Source: Cytospora piceicola
Taxonomy: Eukaryota > Ascomycota > Sordariomycetes > Diaporthales > Cytosporaceae
Assembly: GCA_023375675.1 (NCBI GenBank)
Contig: JALQBC010000004.1
Coordinates: 496,001-560,000 of the forward strand
DNA: 64,000 nt
Direction: 5' to 3'
Part shown: one piece after another, positions 33,217 to 45,055 of the stretch
Numbering within the stretch: the stretch's first letter is position 1
Layout of the letters: every line of letters begins with the position of its first letter
Program-made: the position numbers and the translations under genes
The notes under the pieces: generated by a model
Databases searched by the model: none
Told to the model about the DNA's origin: nothing
Seen by the model: only the letters and a program-made list of their open reading frames with translations

Positions 33217-36200
33217 TCATCGCTGCTGTTCCTCAAAGTTACCATTCTCGACGCTCGGATAGGCGCCGCCGCTCATCTCCGCCCAGTCCCAATCAAAGCT
33301 CATCGGCAGCGCGTAGAGGTCCTGCGGTATCAGCGGCTGCTGGAACCCTAATCCCTGTGTGGGCGGCGACTGCAACGGCGGAGGTGGTACCGTGTCTAGC
33401 TGCCCAAAGCCGGTGAGGTCGGCGAAGGACGTGAACTCCATCGGGTCGGCCCCGGAGAAGTCGGCCGTCCAGGCCGGTGGCGGATTGCTCGGCGATGTGC
33501 TGTGACTCGACGACGTCACTGGGCTGAAGCTCTGCCCTTCCGGCCGGGTCGGCGGAGATAGCGCCTCGTTCGAGCGAGGCTTGGGCACGTCCGCCTTTGC
33601 TGCCGGCGGCCTTGGTGTTCGTGCAGATGACGAGGAGCTCGGGTTCGATGATGCTGATGCTAGCGGAGTGGAGTTCGAGTTAGTACTCGGCTGAGGGTCC
33701 GATTTACTCTTGCTGGCTTGCGAGGGCTCAGTGCCATTCTTGCGCTTTTTACGGCCCACGTTATCCTTCTCTGCCTTTTCGATCATGACCTTGCTTATGC
33801 GTTCGAATTCGGAGCAAATCCCAAGCATTCGGTGTACTCCACCGGTTTCGATCTCCTGGCCCAGAGCGGAGAGGAATGTAACAACCATGTTCATCAACCT
33901 CGTGTCTGATCGCGCTCGCGGATCAAGAGGATTTTGCAGGATGTTGCCAAATAGCGTTACTAGCGCGGAAACCGGGAAATATAACACCATCCTGCTAAAG
34001 TCAGTCATGTCCTGAAGATTACGCGCAACTTTTACTCACCAGACAACCGAAGAGTCCCCCTGCGGGACATACTTGAGCAGCGAAATGATAGCTCTCGCCG
34101 CTGAGGTACACAAAGCTGCAGAGTTGAAGACTCTGGGGTTCAGGGGCTTGGAGTTGAGCCCCTGGATCGCGAAGTTTGACAGGCGACTTGTCCAGTAACC
34201 CCGATGTATCGACATCCGGTGTATTGTCGTGAGGCAGTTGTAATAAGTGAAGTGAAGCATGACAACGTGAAGGATAAGTGGTGTGTGTGAGGCTTGAATT
34301 TCGTTCTCCGGTCGATATTCGATAGGCATCCTGTCCTTCCAGTCCTCGAGCTCCTGGTCCAATTCTCCAATAGTCTGCAGCAGTTCGCCGTCGGTCTGTT
34401 TCGTAGCCTTCGTCGCGTACAACCTCTTGTAAACTTTGCTCTCGATAGTGGCCAGCTCGCACATTGTTCTGAAGAGGTTCATCTTCCCCTTGCCATCCGC
34501 CAGTGGGATGTTACCGATATTGTCTTCAGGATCTGCATCCGGAAGATCAACATTCATGTCGTCGTCATCCTGCGCAAATGGGCGGCCAGATCGGATGCAA
34601 AGGTCCTTGTCCAACATGTAAGCGATCCAGAATACTCGTTTCCTCTGCTCGATTTCGATGGGGTTCAGGTTGAACCCTGTTCCACGCTTGTGCAGTCCAA
34701 TGTTGTGAGATAACCGTATAGCAGTACCGATGAGAAGAGAAGAGGGCTGCGGATTAGGGGTGCCTTGCATGAACAAAGCCATACCGAGCAAGGCCTGAAC
34801 GCTCAAGAGGTCGGTGTTGCGCATTGATAGTTCCGCGAAGCAGGCCATGGCATTTTTCATGTACCCCCAAGCCTTCCTTTCCTCTTCGTGAGGGACCAAG
34901 TTGCTCATCACTCGCAGCCGGTGGGCGATGGCGAGTGCGACGTTTAGACTGGCCCACCATCCGGACCCAGCGTAAGGGTCCTTCGTGTATTGCCTCTCTA
35001 AGAGATGCATGAAAGTAGGGCGGTGAAACAGTGGGAACATGCAGTTGAAGTTGTCGAAGTAGTCCTGAAGTAATGACATAGCCTCCTGCTTTGGAGGAAG
35101 CGGAAGAAAGACAGGCCGCTGAAATAGGTCGGCGAAAACCTCGGGCTTCCAATTGTTCCATTTGTGGTCGTCCATAGAGACATGAGAAATCATGGATTGA
35201 AATGACTTATCTCCTGTCCTCTCATTGACCCATTGGATACCCATGGGCGAGAAGATGGAGAAACCGGACGAAGAACCTGGGCTGTTAGAAACGGTCAGAT
35301 GGCCTAGGTGGACAAGTTTGACTCACCAAGAAACCTGGTTTCACCCGATGTGTTGGTGACCAGTGAGCACATCATCTCAGAGAGCGCTTCAACCTCTTCA
35401 CTTTCCTTGTCCTGCTGCTTGCCCTCCACAGATTTGCGCCTGTCATCACCATCCTTGGGGGATTCCAGCGAGGTGAGTGAGCTCCTAGGGGTATAATCAC
35501 CTGGTTCGTGGCCTGAGGTGGCCTGTGACGGCGAAGTTGGGCTAGACTGGGCAGCTTGTGACAGAGCAGCTTGTGATGCTTGCCGGGACTCCTGCTTCTT
35601 CTCGGCGAGTTTCCTTTCTAGCGTGCCCAGATCAGTAGCACCATCATCCTCACCGAGGAGACCTAGTTGGCGTGGTCAGTGCGCGTTTCATATATATATA
35701 TATATATACGGGTTGTCATGGTGAGAGCCTCGGGGACTACGATAGAAGCCGTACCTGACAGTCGCAACAAGCTCTCCATGCGTCCGAGACGGTTCTCAAG
35801 GCCTTCGACATACTTGGCTCTGTTGCGATATCGTGAGTTTATGGTGCCACTTCCCCAGGGTGCACGGACCCTCCAGTTGTACTGCATGTAGCGAGAGCAC
35901 TCACCCTTTGGGCGGATTCCTCTTCTTTTCGACCTGCGTGAAGACGCATTCCGTCTTGTAGTTGATGCAGTGCGTGCATGCCGGTAGTTTCCCGTCGCAC
36001 TTGATCTTCTTTTTCCTGCACATATCGCAAGCCTGTGCGTTCGTCAAGGTGTCAGCCTTGCCCCTGTACCCCATCGGTATGCCGCGTAGTGTTTTGGGTT
36101 CCTGTCGCTGTGGTGGTGGTGGTGTGTAGACGGAGACGGGGCCGGACTCACCCGCGCAATTCTCCTCCTCTTCGCGTCGCTACTGTCATCGAGCAGCATG

Positions 36201-36355
36201 CTGGGATCGCCAAACATTTGGGCCGTGAGTTCTGGAGACAAGTGCTGCATTTGCATGGTATCATAGGCGTGGGCGCCGAATATCTGGGGCGGCTGGTTCA
36301 TGAGCGGCGGTTGCGCCATGGCCGGTATCTGGAAGCCGGCCAGGTGGTGGTCCAT
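33217..36355 (-). CDS. Zn2Cys6 transcription factor with fungal-specific TF domain
   Basis: Predicted 914 aa from six exons: 36355-36152, 36032-35905, 35819-35755, 35662-35327, 35276-34040 and 33991-33217; introns of 119, 85, 92, 50 and 48 bp are all GT..AG. The binuclear zinc cluster spans residues 70-97 with Cys at 70, 73, 80, 87, 90 and 97 (C-X2-C-X6-C-X6-C-X2-C-X6-C). A linker and coiled coil follow ([20 protein letters not shown]). The fungal_trans domain lies in exon 5 ([71 protein letters not shown]). The C-terminus is Ser/Pro-rich with an acidic, aromatic end ([10 protein letters not shown]) suited to activation. ATG 36355 is the first in-frame ATG. The linker style recalls the FacB/Cat8/Asg1 group, but I cannot assign an ortholog. 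A (TA)n tract sits in intron 3 and CA repeats in the leader. Confidence 0.88.
35692..35708. repeat. (TA)n microsatellite inside intron 3 of the Zn2Cys6 gene
   Basis: Eight TA units (ATATATATATATATATA) between the GTACGG donor and the CAACTAG acceptor of the 92 bp intron 35754-35663. Confidence 0.85.
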
Positions 36356-39300
36356 GGCGATTGATGAATCCGATCCGTGGATTCCGGAGGGCCCCAGCTT
36401 CTCGGTTCCTCTGCTCTGCGCTGCACACAGACACACACACAGACACACACACACACGCACTGCTGCACTGCACTGCACTGCTTTTCCCTCCGTCACACCG
36501 GAATTCGAAGTGGTCGACGTTGATTGTTTCGTGAGGTGGGAAATTCCTAGGGCCGAGGTCGAGGGGTCGAAAACGGGGCTCAAGTCAGATCGAAGGGTCG
36601 CGCGTGGATGCGGTTTCGGCCGTGGAAATGGTGATGCGGAAAAGACGGAGAGACCGTTTGTTCGAGTGTTGATCAGTTGTTAGTAGGTGGGCAGGTGGGT
36701 CGACCGGTATGAAAGCAGCTTTCTGTGGGACTTGGGCAGTCTGGGCAGCATGGGGGGAGCACGTAGTATTGAATTCGCCGGGGGGAACACAGCGGGCTGG
36801 CGGGCTGGCGGGCTGACGGGACAAGTTACTGGGTGGGGCCGGTGAGATATCCAGGTACCTAGGTAGCCTGCACACGCACGGCAAACAAGGAACAGGGGCC
36901 CTTGTAACGTACTATCGGTACAGTACATAAACCTTAGGTGGGTACATTAACCACCTAGCCAGTGAGGAGGCGAGGCTGTCGAGCAGGGGCAACTGAACGA
37001 TCAGCGAGTAGCAGAGCCTGGGGCGCACTTCCGTCTTCACATTCACACTACTGTACGGGATTACCGTGCTGCAACCTAACATCTTCGTTGCTGTTCCATT
37101 CCAAGATTACCGGCCGCCTCGAATCGTCATCAATTCCAAATAGTCACAGATATTGAAATACAAGATACACATTCGAGGGGCGGCTTGGCCAATCAATGAA
37201 TCAGGTGGATCCATGGATTGGTGGGCTGCAACAACATAAGGACCCTATCAGCCTATGTCCAACACCAATAACCCAATTCCAAGACTCGCATGCTATGTAC
37301 TATGGAAGTATGTACTGTCGATATCTCTATCCCCAGACACGGCTTGTCTGTCTTGAATGACGCCGCACGATGATGCGTTATGACGGGGTCCTGTCAGACC
37401 GCCAGAGCAGCTATTGATGCTTCCCGAGCTCTGGCTGAACTGATCGTCAATCAGATCCTCAACTACCGGCCCAAACCAGCCTGCCAGACATGCTTAGATT
37501 CTGGAACACGATACCAGGAATACAACCCGTCAACAGTGAAGGCTTTGCTGCTGATAGGTGACCTGTTGATGGATACATGTCTGCCTGTTAGCCTTTACAC
37601 GCTGTACTATAGTAGGCGCAATGGGAATAGAGGCAGGCCCTTTCTCGAAACATTCGACTTGCTTCGTGTTGAACCTACCTAGGTAGTTTCTATGCCAGCC
37701 ACGCATAGATTGTGCCGTACCGGTCTGTATATCACAACGTCCAAATGTCGGTCACAGGGTCCTGGATCATTACCCGTCCCGTATTACGTGTACTAAGTAC
37801 TGTACATTCCACAGTAGCACGACCCAACGCCCTAAAGTTGGGACCTTCGGCCTATTGACGCCGTCTGGAACAGCCCGACTCAACGGCTCAATAGCCAGGA
37901 GCTAAACCGCGTGCCTGGTATTCTCACGTATTCTGGCCCCCTCACATACCTAGGTAATTATACTGGACGCTGTGTACAAGTGTTATTGTCCGCGTTCTGT
38001 CGGTCTTCTCTCGGGCTACACGGCAGGAGACAGTTGTCAAGTAAGCTCCTCATAGCAGATAGTTTTCCAAAACATCAAACCGAGGGCAAAACACTGTGAC
38101 ACATGGCATTCGAGACATTTAACCGCCTATACATAGCTCGGTCGGCTATTAGTTCGGTCTCTGGCCATTTGCTTTGAAAAACGCCGACACTGGTAGCGCA
38201 TGAATCGGGCACGGTCGGAATGGGGACCACGCCCTCCCAAGTACACGCACCCACATATGTACGTGGTGCCTACGGAAAGGGCTGTAGTACCGTTGTGTTC
38301 TCTCGGACGCCAGAGTGGTTGAGACAACATCGACTCCACCTGGCGATCAAGAAGCAGTCCACTACAGCAGACAGGTCGCAGTGCATCAAGTTGTGTACCT
38401 GCCTTTGTGGGGACATGATGGTTCTGAGTTCAATGGTCGTGCAGCTACGTCGTGGATCGTTGGCGGCCGTCGTACAATGATGGGAAAGCAAAGTCTGTCT
38501 ATCTAAGTTGATATCTGTCAGTACTGTCCACCCCACGATGAACATATATTGCGCCTACCACCCACGCCGTCACACCTCGTCAAAACGATCTTGGCGCCTC
38601 ATGATTCCTGGACAGTGGTTTATACGTCACAGTTTATGGGACCATGGATTTTCAAACCAGGGCTCCATCTGGGCCTCTTTTCGTCTGATACTCGTATCAA
38701 AATCCCCATAAATGTTTCTCGTCCTTCACCGTTGCCACTGGTAAAGTAAGCGTCATATCGGCTGAGAACTTAGACGAGCACCATGTGTTCATCTTCAACA
38801 CTGAACAGCAAAAGTAATGACACGGTGGTACTCCCTACTTAGTCTACGCTGAAGAGTGTTCCTCTTCAGAGCTCATGTGAGTAGAGATGTTTTCAAGTCA
38901 GTCGCCAACCCGCCTCCGCCCCCTATCACACCCGATGGTTTGCCAAAAAACACTTACCAGCAGCCATCTCGAGGGATCACGCGACTGTCCCACCCGAAGT
39001 AATCCACTTCGTCATGTCATTGAAGGCTCCAGAAGTACAGGTGGCAGCCCTTGACCCCCAATCGTTTCACGTCTGTCTCAGGAGATACCGACGTGCTGCA
39101 ATCACGGGCTCGGACAACCCACCTCTTTTGGTCACCATGCATGGCTTGAGGAGCCATGTAGCCCCTCGCGTCTGCTTGTGGCCCAGAGCTGGAAAGTAAT
39201 GGACCAAATGAGAGACATGAACAACTCGTCAGCGGGGAGTGGGTTGTTTGATATCAGACCAAGTACTCATGGGATGTCCATTTTGGACCCTCGATATAGC

Positions 39301-39908
39301 ATGATGGAATAAGGGAGTTACTTCGTTACAAATCCATCCCTCTTTCAGATACGTGCTCAGGATCATGGACAGTAGAAGAAGTCTTTGTAGTGGGTTGCCA
39401 AGGCTCCGGCAGGGCACGGATCGATCGTCCGCTGCCCCTTGCCCATCAGAGTATATTCGCCTCTAGATATTATGTACAACGACATACTACGAAAAAAGTA
39501 TGCACTGCTGCTCTTTCGCCTGGCTGGCCACCCATCCCGTTCGACAGACAACAACATCACACAGGCAGGGCAACGACCAGCCAAGCAACGGAGCCGGGTG
39601 GGAAAGAAACCCGGCCCCCCTCCTATTTTCCCGCTTTTCCTCTTGTAATGACCGAAACGTTCATTCGCGCGCGCCAAAAAAGTGGTATCCAAGATATATA
39701 AAACAATAAAGAACGCCAACCCGCAAAGAGCGCTTTCTGGCACATCATCCCGCCCCCAGAGCAAGAACTAGGTTTCAAAACATTAGAGATATGGTGAAGT
39801 ATGGTGGGTCATGTACAGCTCGGAAACAAATAGCCAAACGAGTAGATGGTCGTTATATGGCGTGGAAGGTGGACACTAGACAGCCCAAAAAAAAAAGGGA
39901 GGCAGCTG
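36356..39908. other. Gene-free 3.5 kb upstream of the Zn2Cys6 gene
   Basis: Contains the leader repeats at 36425-36482, and TACCTAGGTA at 36856-36865, 37676-37685 and 37947-37956. No frame over about 100 codons looks protein-like, and no tRNA or rRNA was found. Probably a long regulatory region plus the 3' side of the Ser-rich gene. Confidence 0.5.
36425..36482. repeat. CA dinucleotide and TGCAC pentamer repeats in the Zn2Cys6 gene leader
   Basis: Runs of CA broken by G (ACACAGACACACACACAGAC and on) pass straight into CTGCA/TGCAC pentamers, about 70-130 bp upstream of the ATG at 36355. Confidence 0.85.
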
Positions 39909-41798
39909 TCAATGGACGTGCTCGGTAAACCTGCCCGATTGTCGAGATTGTCGCGACGTTCGGGATGCTGCACCGTCTCGAGAATAGTCTTGGGCAGCAA
40001 GCGTTCTGCCAACGGCGTCCCGGGATGATGCGGCCTCGTGTGAGTAGGCCCCTTCTGCGAGCGTGCTGCCTAGAGCGTCTGTCGGGGGGAAGGTCGAACT
40101 TCGCGGGAGAGTCGGCGAGTCCAAGGGATTTGTCACGAGGCTGGTGACAGGCGTTTTTGCAGGACCTGGATTGTAGACCAAGACGCCACTTTCCGGCCGC
40201 ATCGGAGACCCAAGAGCCAACCGCTGCTGGGCCGGGTTGAAGACGGCCATGGAATCTCGATAAACGGTGACATCGCTTGTTACGCTGTCCCGGTCGCGCG
40301 GGTCGGTGTACCCATCGCCGCCGAACTGGAGCACTGGCGGAAGCTTCTTTCCAGACACTCGGACGAACCCTCTTTCGGCCATTTCCGGTCCAGAGCTGGC
40401 CCGACTACGGGAGGCTCGTTTGCCCGCCAATGCTGCAAGTGACGAAGCAACAGAGTACGGCGCTGCTCGCTCCATTGTTCCATAAGCGCCGCTGCCGCCA
40501 CTCTCTCCACCGGGACCGGACGAAGGGCCAGGAGGTGGGCCTACAGCTCTCGCATCCGGAGCGGATCCCAAGTTACCGGGTTGCGTGTGGCCCCATCCTT
40601 TCTTCTTCAACCGGAAAAGCATGAAAGCAAAGGCGACCAGAAGCGCAAGGCCAGCCAGACCTCCTACTACACCTCCAACAACCGTGCCAGTCGGTGCGGT
40701 CGTGCTTGGGTTCCCGGATCCAGAAGGGACTCCGGAAGTTGTCGACGCGGACGATGATGAAGGAGTACTGTACACACTGGTCGCTGCTGAGCTGTCGCCA
40801 CCCCCGGCGCCATACGTAGCCGACCCGGACCCGGGGATTGACGACCAGCCGGTCGATGACAATTCCGTAGAAGTTGAACTGCTGGAGCTGGAAGTGGAGC
40901 TCGAAGACTGGCTTGAAGACGCACTCTTGCTAGTCGAGCCCGAGCTGGCTTCCGAGGATGTGAGCGTTGTGCCAAGCGCTGTGCCAAGTGAGGATGATGA
41001 CGACGACTGGAATAGTGTGGTGCTTGCTCCCCACGTATTGGTAGTCACGGTACTGTTAGGGAGGGTGTATGTAGATGATAACAGAGATGAAGATGGGAGG
41101 AAAGAAGTATATGATGCTAAAGACATGTTAATGCAAGATTTCTAATCAGAATTTGGGGGGGGGGGCTCACTAGTAGTAGAGTTAGAAACGGAGCTCAAGG
41201 AAGGGAAGCTCGAAAGAGATGAGGAAGTTGATGAGAGAGAGGATATAAGAGAGGTGACGGCTCCAGAAGTTTCTGCCGGAGTTGAGACCAAACTTGAAAT
41301 CGGAGTCAAGCTTGAGGTTGATGTTGTAGAAGTTGACGAGGAATTCGTAGGGACTGTCAGTGTGAAGGAGGCAGTCTCGGCAGGGGTTGTTGATACGGGG
41401 TTCACGGAAGATATGTAAGTCTCGGTAGCGGAGGAAGCGGTTGTCGAAGCTTCCGCGCCGCTGGACGTGAGAGACATAGCTTTGTAGTTGGTATCGATTG
41501 TCGACCCCGTGTCCCCGTCTATCAGGTTGGTTTGTGGGGTCGCCGAGACCGTTTGTACCTCGACAGTTGCACCTGATCCATCGATGACCTGAACGACTGA
41601 AACAGTCTGGACGACCTCTGTGATGGTGGAGTCCCGGGGGTTCAGGACGGCTGGTTCGGAATCCTCGTGGCGTCTGTGAAAGTCTGCATGTGAACGAAGG
41701 TGGCGGTTTATTTTGCGATCGTGCAACTGGGCATGACGGTGGGCGTGCTCAGTCTTACGGGCCTGAAAGAGTGAAGACCCGTAAAACTGGTTAGTCAT
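39909..41798 (-). CDS. Ser/Thr-rich single-span membrane protein, possible wall sensor
   Basis: Predicted 611 aa from exons 41798-41171 and 41116-39909. The 54 bp intron (GTGAGC..CTTTAG) contains a run of 11 C. The order is: a His/Arg-rich start (HAHRHAQLHDRKINRHLRSH), a short ordered part (ITEVVQTVSVVQVIDGSG), about 250 residues of Ser/Thr that would be heavily O-glycosylated, one TM segment at about 354-377 (GTVVGGVVGGLAGLALLVAF and on), the stop-transfer RLKKKGW, and a 230-residue cytosolic tail rich in Ser, Pro and Arg. This resembles Mid2/Wsc-type stress sensors in plan only. No signal peptide is seen at ATG 41798. The bases just before the GCCCGT codons look like an intron end (GACTAACC..CTCTTTCAG), so a 5' exon with the signal peptide may be missing from this model. 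Confidence 0.65.
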
Positions 41799-42207
41799 CG
41801 CGCTGGGCGGGACAGCCTCTTGATAGGGGCGTAGTCTGGGTTGATAGTGAGGGCAGTGGTAACGAGTGAATGGTAGCCAGTGACAGTCTCTGGCAGTGTG
41901 GGATCAAACGAGCGTATAGATTTCCCGGTTTGGGCTTCTCGGGAGAGGATCGATCAGCACGGGCTTTCCGTGTTGGCCGTGTTGGGTGCGACTGGGGTTG
42001 GACAATAAAGAATGGACGACGCTATGTATGCGAGGCGCAGCGGACAGCAAACCAGCGCAGCACTGCACTCTGACGTTGGCTGTACACTGGGTGGAGAAAG
42101 AAGACTGGCTGGCGCAAAACCATTGCTGTCGCAGCCTTGCTAACGATCGTGTCGGTAAAAAAAAGATAAGGAACGGACAGACGGGTCGGCCGCCTTTATT
42201 GTTTTTG

Positions 42208-42232
42208 CTGTTGTTGTTGTTGTTGTTGTTGT
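42208..42232. repeat. (TTG)n trinucleotide repeat
   Basis: About eight uninterrupted TTG units; on the - strand (CAA)n, in the likely 5' leader of the Ser-rich gene. Confidence 0.85.
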
Positions 42233-42515
42233 CTCTCGTGGCACAGTTCGTATCTGTTGTCGATGGTCGATGTTGTTGTTGAAATGTCGTCGTTCGTATG
42301 TTGTCTCGTCCCGCGGTCGCAATCACCTCATTGTATACCTCCGAATCCAGCAACTTTGTTTGAAAATCGAGAAAAAAATTGGTGTCTTTATTTCTTTAAT
42401 TTCTTTCTTCTTCTTTCGTCTCCTAGCTCTTCAGCCGCTCCTCATCGTCGATTCAAAGTGATGAGGTCTACCACGCGTAACAACGTGCCTCGCGATCACT
42501 CGGGAAGGTGGTGAC

Positions 42516-42577
42516 GGGGAAGGGAAGGGAAGGGAAGGGAAGGGAAGGGGGAGAAAAGGGAAAGGAAGGGGAGGGGA
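42516..42577 (+). repeat. GGGAA repeat, purine-only tract
   Basis: At least six GGGAA units followed by degenerate G/A runs. It is a pure purine tract with many GGG runs, so G-quadruplex or triplex forms are possible. Confidence 0.85.
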
Positions 42578-43671
42578 AATAAGAGAAGGACAAAAAGAGA
42601 CTTTGAGGAGCCACAGCGGACATGAGAAGGTGGTAAAGGGAAATAGAGTAGGAAAATGCAGTGTAGTACCATGTAGGTAGGTATTTCCGGCCACACACCA
42701 ACGGGCAACGGCCTGTCAGTTCAGTCGTAATGCTGCAATGGTTCGAACATGCAATCCTTGGAAATGAGGTGTCGTGCGTGGTGTCGAACTCCGCCGTGCT
42801 CTCATGGTCTCATTTCGCTACGGAGGCTTGCTTCTCAAAGAGGATCCGGGCCCATTTATGATTGGCTGCACAAATGTCAGATACCCGCGTCCAGTTGGAG
42901 CACTCACCCTCCCAGCTTCCTCCTCACCCTCTTCTACCCTCCTCACCCTTTTATTTTTCTTCAAACATGGAGGCCCCTGCAACCAACCCTTGACCGTTCA
43001 GTGCCGTTCCGTTCGCTCTGGAGACGAAACCCACTGTGAGTGAGTACGTACCATAGCACTACGCAATGCTACGGCATACCTTCTTCTTCCTTTTTTTGGG
43101 GTCTTCCTTCTCTTTTTATGTTTATTTTTATTTTTATTACTATTTTAGAGTGAGACAACGACCCAAAACAGCTTGGGGTCCAGACCGGTAAATTGGGTTC
43201 TCGATATTCATTGAAGGCCAGCCGACCCTAGACTAACCTGCCCTGCATTTTACCATTTTACACAAGGTTGTCATTGTCCTGCCATATGCCCTGTCACTCA
43301 ACTCACACTCACTAACTTCCTCCCTGACGAGGGGGGGATGAGGAGGGCACGGGCACGCTCACGGACTCAGGCCGGCTCGGCACGGAAATATCAGATGACG
43401 CGCCTTTGGACAAGTCGAAATCTAACGAATTTATGACCTAGTCAGCCTGGGCCCATCTTCAATATCCTGAAGATCAAACAATATGTATCAAAGACTCAAC
43501 TCCTCCCAAGTGCTGCAATGCAATATCAATACCGATTGCAAGGGTCCCAGGGCGCCAATTGGTCTTCCCTCGTATCCACCAAGCCCACGCTAATCATTTT
43601 TTTGCTTGGTGTTTTCCGTCTGTCTGTCTCTCTTACCTGCTGCATTTTGCACTTTTAGCAGACTACCCTAC

Positions 43672-43702
43672 TTACCTAGGTAGGTACCTAGGTGTAGGTA
43701 GT
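43672..43702. repeat. TACCTAGGTA-type array
   Basis: A perfect TACCTAGGTA at 43673-43682, then GGTACCTAGGTGTAGGTAG. Confidence 0.8.
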
Positions 43703-45055
43703 TACATACAATTATACATTTATACACACATACATAAGTACATATCTACTTACATACACTTGGGCATTTACGAAGCAGGGTCCCTCACACTTCCCAATTC
43801 AAGAAGGTGCACTGTTCCCTATATAATATCTTTCAAACGTGGGACAGGACGTCTAGACCCTGATGATGGGACAATCTCCCTGGCATTGCTCATCATAGCC
43901 CTGCCCACGCCCATGCCCACGCCTGGCCCACGCCCTGCCCTCACAGGAATGTTGCCATGTCTTCCAGTCCCCAAGGTACGGACGGCATCGCAGCATTAGT
44001 ACCCAGTAATAGATATGTGATCCTCTCGCTTCCCCTTATGGAGCCAGCCATCTCGAACCGGGTTCTTTCTCTTCTTTCACTCCTTCTTCTCAAATCCACT
44101 CTTCCCGGCAGATGTGGCTGCGTGGCTGGTTATTGTATCTTCCTCCCCACCCCCTCCCCAGCGCCGCCTCGTAACGGGGCCACACTGGCCCCAGAAGATT
44201 GAAAGAAACCTTGGACGGTTCTGAGCGGCCCACGGAACTCGGAATGGTTTCTGGTCGCTGCTCCGATGGCACATACCTAGCGGTTCCCAATGTCCCCGGC
44301 ACCCTTTCCAGGGTCCAGGCTGGTATGTATCTAGGTAGTACGGAGATAGCGTCCCCACACGCACGGGCAGGAACAAAACGGCATGTAACGGCGCACGCCA
44401 GCATCAAATCGGTCACAAAAGAACCCCCCCCCCCCCAAAAACCCGATCTCCTCCTCATCGTCCTTGACCCCATCTCCAGTTTTTGTATCTAGTCTCGTTC
44501 TAGTTCCAGTTTCGAATAGAGCTACCCAACAATCTTCTTGTTGCCATTGTCTCTGTTTCTCTCCCCTTTTCTCCTTTCTAGTTCCTCGTTTTCTCCTTGT
44601 TGTTGCGCACATGATTACACAACAGGTTGCCCATATACTCCGTACAACGTCCCTTTTTTCAGATGTATGTGTATGTAGGCGCTGTGGGGTCCAGTTCTGC
44701 ATCAAAGTGGAGGAGGATCGATATGCAGGTACCAAGCAGGGCTGTCCAATCCCAAGCGACAATGACTCCCGAAGTCTGCCCGCGCGAATTCTCCCCCGCT
44801 GGCAGCTTGACCACACGCTGTTTGCGGGGGACTGAGTTATCTTGGTGCATAGCTAGATTTGTATCCCTTTAGTACGGACACTGTGATACGATACACTACC
44901 TATTGTATCGCCGCCATCAGCCATGAGGGCATCTAGTGCTTAGGCTTGAATTTCATGGTCCCGAGCCACCATCCCTCCCTCCCACTTGTACATCTCTATT
45001 CCTCATACAAGAAACTCCTAATCAATCGTCCCGAGAACGCTTGACAAGTGACGTC

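Larger units (their letters stand above)
41799..45055. other. Gene-free 3.3 kb, simple-sequence-rich
   Basis: Holds (TTG)n at 42208-42232, GGGAA repeats at 42516-42577, a TACCTAGGTA array at 43672-43702, CACGCC-type repeats near 43898-43940, and a run of 13 C at 44424-44436. The first 500 bp probably form the leader of the Ser-rich gene. No credible protein frame. Confidence 0.5.

Noticed and set aside
38300..38350. GCCAGAGTGGTTGAGAC, resembling the A box of a Leu/Ser tRNA
   Set aside because: No B box or acceptor complement within 120 bp downstream.
42516..42577. Telomere-like or centromere-like repeat
   Set aside because: The unit is GGGAA, not TTAGGG, and the tract is only about 60 bp within ordinary sequence; a simple purine repeat explains it.
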